From: a virus
DNA length: 34,080 nucleotides
Virus record (IMG/VR): IMGVR_UViG_3300010413_000106
Span: 1 to 34,080 of that record
Strand: one strand, 5' to 3'
Under the pieces are notes generated by a model. The model was not told the DNA's origin and made no database searches. It saw nothing but the letters and a program-made list of their open reading frames with translations. Positions 32,433 to 34,080 of the stretch are shown piece by piece. A program made the position numbers and the translations under genes. Each line of letters opens with the position of its first letter. The first letter of the stretch is position 1.

Positions 32433-32886
32433 TCAATATATAGATCCCGATTGGCTACTTCCGACGTCGGAAAGTACCGAAAGTGGCAAGTTAGTGGTAC
32501 ACTATACCATCTCTGATAGGGAGGCGCTGTTCGCTATCGACCAGCAAAAGGACTACTTTGTTAGGATCTGGCGTAAAATGTACGAAGATCTGTTAGCGAG
32601 AATAGCAAGGATAACTATTGGAAGGGATGAATACTTTGTAATCAAGTTTCACCCAATGACTGAGTACAGAGGAGATGAGGTCATGTCAAGATTGCAGCTC
32701 GGCGCTGATGTTCTTGTCGCCGATACGAAGAACGTGGTGATCCCCACAATCATGTGGGATAACAGTGGGGGAGTGTTCAAGATGAAAGAGTGGAGATGTG
32801 GATACTGTGGCTCGCCAAATAAACTCGAAGAAAGACACTGTACTCAGTGCAGTGCCACTCGAGCCAAACTCATACAGGAGATGTAG
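32404..32886 (+). CDS. Zinc-ribbon-tailed protein, unknown function
   Basis: I prefer the ATG at 32404 (160 residues); an in-frame ATG at 32380 is possible and neither has a convincing ribosome site. The first 125 residues form an alpha/beta domain (KLVVHYTISDREALFAIDQQ, DEYFVIKFHPMTEYRG, LQLGADVLVADTKNVVIPT). The C-terminus WRCGYCGSPNKLEERHCTQC is a double C-x2-C zinc ribbon. Such proteins often bind DNA or RNA polymerase. It carries one of the four TTCCGRCGYCGGAA copies at its 5' end. Confidence 0.6.
   Translation: MSSLTTIPPNQYIDPDWLLPTSESTESGKLVVHYTISDREALFAIDQQKDYFVRIWRKMYEDLLARIARITIGRDEYFVIKFHPMTEYRGDEVMSRLQLGADVLVADTKNVVIPTIMWDNSGGVFKMKEWRCGYCGSPNKLEERHCTQCSATRAKLIQEM
32459..32472. 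repeat. 14-bp palindrome TTCCGACGTCGGAA (copy 4 of a dispersed family)
   Basis: Identical to the copy at 6133-6146; it lies near the 5' end of the zinc-ribbon-tailed gene in PTSE codons. Confidence 0.8.
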
Positions 32887-33168
32887 ATGATAATCAAGAC
32901 AATGGAAAAAGCATCGAGCACTATAAAATCAATAGTGACGTTGTATGAAAATGGTATCACATATCCTGGCGACGGATCCACTTATGTAAAACATGCGTCA
33001 ATCGAGATCGATATTTGTATTGATGCTATAAAAGAGGCTCTTGTAGATCTCTACGTAGACTTTCCTCTCGCAGTAGCAGAACTTTGTGACAATTATCTCG
33101 ATGAAAGTGGGGAACTACTAGGATGGGTGAGAATAAAAGCGTCGGAGGTGAAAAATGTTGGTGGATAG
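32887..33168 (+). CDS. Small helical protein, unknown function
   Basis: This 93-residue protein (KTMEKASSTIKSIVTLYENG, HASIEIDICIDAIKEALVDL, CDNYLDESGELLGWVRIKAS) is helical and acidic. The ATG directly follows the previous stop, and GGAG lies about 7 nt before it. Its 3' end overlaps the next gene by 14 nt. No family recognised. Confidence 0.6.
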   Translation: MIIKTMEKASSTIKSIVTLYENGITYPGDGSTYVKHASIEIDICIDAIKEALVDLYVDFPLAVAELCDNYLDESGELLGWVRIKASEVKNVGG

Positions 33169-33391
33169 CTCAGGATACACAGTCTGTCCAGACTGCGGGC
33201 AGACAATCTCTCAATACGGCAGTCACGAATGCCCTATAACACACTCAGTGGCATACCAGTTCAAAGGAGATCAGCTTGTCGCCATCGATGAAACCACGCC
33301 AGCTCTCGGGGAAATCAATGAAACCCTCAAGCAAATACTTGAGGAGCTCAGGGAAATACGTAAACAAATCCCCCCAACCCCTGATACCTAA
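33155..33391 (+). CDS. Zinc-finger/coiled-coil protein
   Basis: The 78-residue protein has an N-terminal zinc finger (YTVCPDCGQTISQYGSHEC: C11, C14, H24, C26) and a C-terminal coiled coil (INETLKQILEELREIRKQI, about 54-72) before PPTPDT. GGAGGTG precedes its ATG. The fold suggests a dimeric nucleic-acid-binding or adaptor protein. Confidence 0.6.
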   Translation: MLVDSSGYTVCPDCGQTISQYGSHECPITHSVAYQFKGDQLVAIDETTPALGEINETLKQILEELREIRKQIPPTPDT

Positions 33392-33461
33392 ATGGATCAT
33401 CTTTGGTATCGTGATAGCTTTGTCCTCAGCCCTGTGCACCTGTCTAGGATACACATGGTGA
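33276..33461 (+). CDS. Possible overlapping single-span membrane peptide
   Basis: This 61-codon frame overlaps the coiled-coil gene out of phase and continues 70 nt past it. Its first 38 residues are basic and Ser/Lys-rich; its end (PKWIIFGIVIALSSALCTCLGYTW) is one clean membrane span. Basic head plus span fits a real membrane peptide, but no ribosome site supports the start, and the gene may begin further inside. Confidence 0.3.
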   Translation: MSPSMKPRQLSGKSMKPSSKYLRSSGKYVNKSPQPLIPKWIIFGIVIALSSALCTCLGYTW

Positions 33462-33476
33462 CAACAAATAAAAAGA

Positions 33477-33497
33477 GTAGTATGATCGCCATACTAC
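33477..33497. other. Inverted repeat GTAGTATG / CATACTAC
   Basis: An 8-bp perfect stem around a 5-nt loop stands in the 84-nt gap between the membrane-peptide frame and the next gene. A second small stem (CGATTT/AAATCG, 33514-33530) follows. There is no immediate T-run, so terminator function is uncertain; it could be an operator. Confidence 0.45.
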
Positions 33498-33545
33498 CAG
33501 TTTACTATTAAAACGATTTTTTGTAAATCGGGAGATCAACCCATT

Positions 33546-33791
33546 ATGCAGAATTCACGCGATTACTTTATACGCCAAACCCTCAATAACGCTATCGTCG
33601 ATTTGCGTAAACTCGCCCATGACCTCGAGAGCGATATGGACTACTTCATCCGCGTCAGACAGTACGCAGATAGAATGTACGTCGCAATCAATGACGGCGA
33701 TATGAATAGAGCTAAAGAGTGGGCTAAGAAATATAAGCAAGCACGTTTTACGGAGGAAAGCAGCGATGCTAAAACCGCCAAAGAATTATAG
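33546..33791 (+). CDS. Small helical protein, unknown function
   Basis: This 81-residue highly charged protein (DYFIRQTLNNAIVDLRKLAH, DLESDMDYFIRVRQYADRMY, NRAKEWAKKYKQARFTEESS) is almost entirely helical and probably forms a helical bundle or coiled coil. GGGAG lies 11 nt before its ATG. It overlaps the next gene by 26 nt. No function recognised. Confidence 0.6.
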   Translation: MQNSRDYFIRQTLNNAIVDLRKLAHDLESDMDYFIRVRQYADRMYVAINDGDMNRAKEWAKKYKQARFTEESSDAKTAKEL

Positions 33792-33954
33792 ACAATTATG
33801 GCGACGGCGAGCGTGTTCAAATTGCAAGTATTGGCACATGGACGAAGAACATGAATATTATTTGTGTGAACGTGACCCTGAAAACATCTCAGGCGATTGG
33901 GGTGCAATACAACCTGAATGGAAAATTTGTGATAGACATGTAAGGACCACCTAG
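33766..33954 (+). CDS. Small Cys-rich (zinc-binding) protein
   Basis: The 62-residue protein has CSNCKYWHMDEEHEYYLCER and WKICDRHVR. C17, C20, C34 and C55 plus nearby His could bind zinc. GGAGG lies 9 nt before its ATG. The CxxCxxW..C pattern resembles small Cys-rich phage early proteins known from many genomes, with unknown function. Confidence 0.6.
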   Translation: MLKPPKNYRQLWRRRACSNCKYWHMDEEHEYYLCERDPENISGDWGAIQPEWKICDRHVRTT

Positions 33955-34080
33955 TTTTTACCCTTGGGGGTATACAGGTGTATTATGTATTATTCTAGCC
34001 AGTTAAATAATGAACACCCCAGGGGGGAGGGGTCTGTCTTGTCATGAGAACTAGCAAGGGCGGCTCGGGGGGAGGGGGAG
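33955..34080 (+). other. G-rich right end with a possible gene start at 34044
   Basis: After the last stop there is a TACCC-TTGG-GGGTA stem, an AT-rich stretch and G-runs (GGGGGGAGGGG and, at the edge, GGGGGGAGGGGGAG). An ATG at 34044 begins MRTSKGGSGGGG and is open to the edge, with GGGGAGG-type purine sequence about 11 nt before it. It may be the start of a Gly-rich protein; too short to judge. Confidence 0.3.

Noticed and set aside
33958-34080. Origin of replication or attachment site at the G-rich right end
   Set aside because: Only short G-runs and one small stem are visible; there are no iterons, no tRNA gene and no repeated core within the window.

Overview
The window is part of the genome of a tailed dsDNA bacteriophage with a long-tail (siphovirus-like) morphogenesis module. 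It has a large terminase, portal, scaffold, HK97-fold-like major capsid protein, head-tail connector proteins, tail tube, a frameshifted tail-assembly-chaperone pair and an endolysin. Genes are tightly packed, with mostly ATGA or TAATG stop/start overlaps and good Shine-Dalgarno sites. I saw no tRNA, rRNA, integrase, CRISPR array or insertion sequence. The host cannot be assigned. Promoters are of the sigma-70 consensus type, so a bacterial host is certain, but nothing fixes the phylum.

Layout. Almost everything from 31.83 kb down to position 1 is one minus-strand block. From its promoter end leftward it holds: (i) two small membrane proteins (one a holin candidate), an HNH endonuclease, a zinc-ribbon mini-protein, a membrane-anchored helix-turn-helix protein, a PD-(D/E)XK-like nuclease and a clan-A-type glycoside hydrolase (31.8-28.1 kb); (ii) large terminase, a DUF2227-like membrane protein, zinc-ribbon proteins and portal (27.9-23.8 kb); (iii) GH25-SH3 endolysin, DNA C5-cytosine methyltransferase and an HTH-metallophosphoesterase (23.8-19.7 kb); (iv) a fibre/adsorption block dominated by two giant proteins made of about 54 copies of a 21-23 residue beta-type repeat (19.7-9.5 kb); (v) small virion proteins, scaffold, capsid, connectors, tail tube and chaperones (9.5-3.6 kb); (vi) a giant open frame from 3584 off the left edge. 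This last gene sits where the tape measure gene is expected, yet it carries an SF2 (RecQ-like) helicase domain. Two rho-independent terminators (19.2 and 8.8 kb) inside the block probably tune expression.

A short plus-strand cluster of small, probably early genes runs from 31.9 kb to the right edge. Two near-consensus promoters facing each other, with their -35 boxes inside a perfect inverted repeat, lie between the blocks at 31.85-31.91 kb and look like the transcriptional switch point.

The most unusual items are the helicase-bearing protein at the tape-measure position; a second 391-codon frame open across the whole methyltransferase gene, with protein-like WPTP/RDWK motifs; the face-to-face promoter pair; the paired repeat-array fibre proteins; and four scattered copies of the near-palindrome TTCCGRCGYCGGAA.
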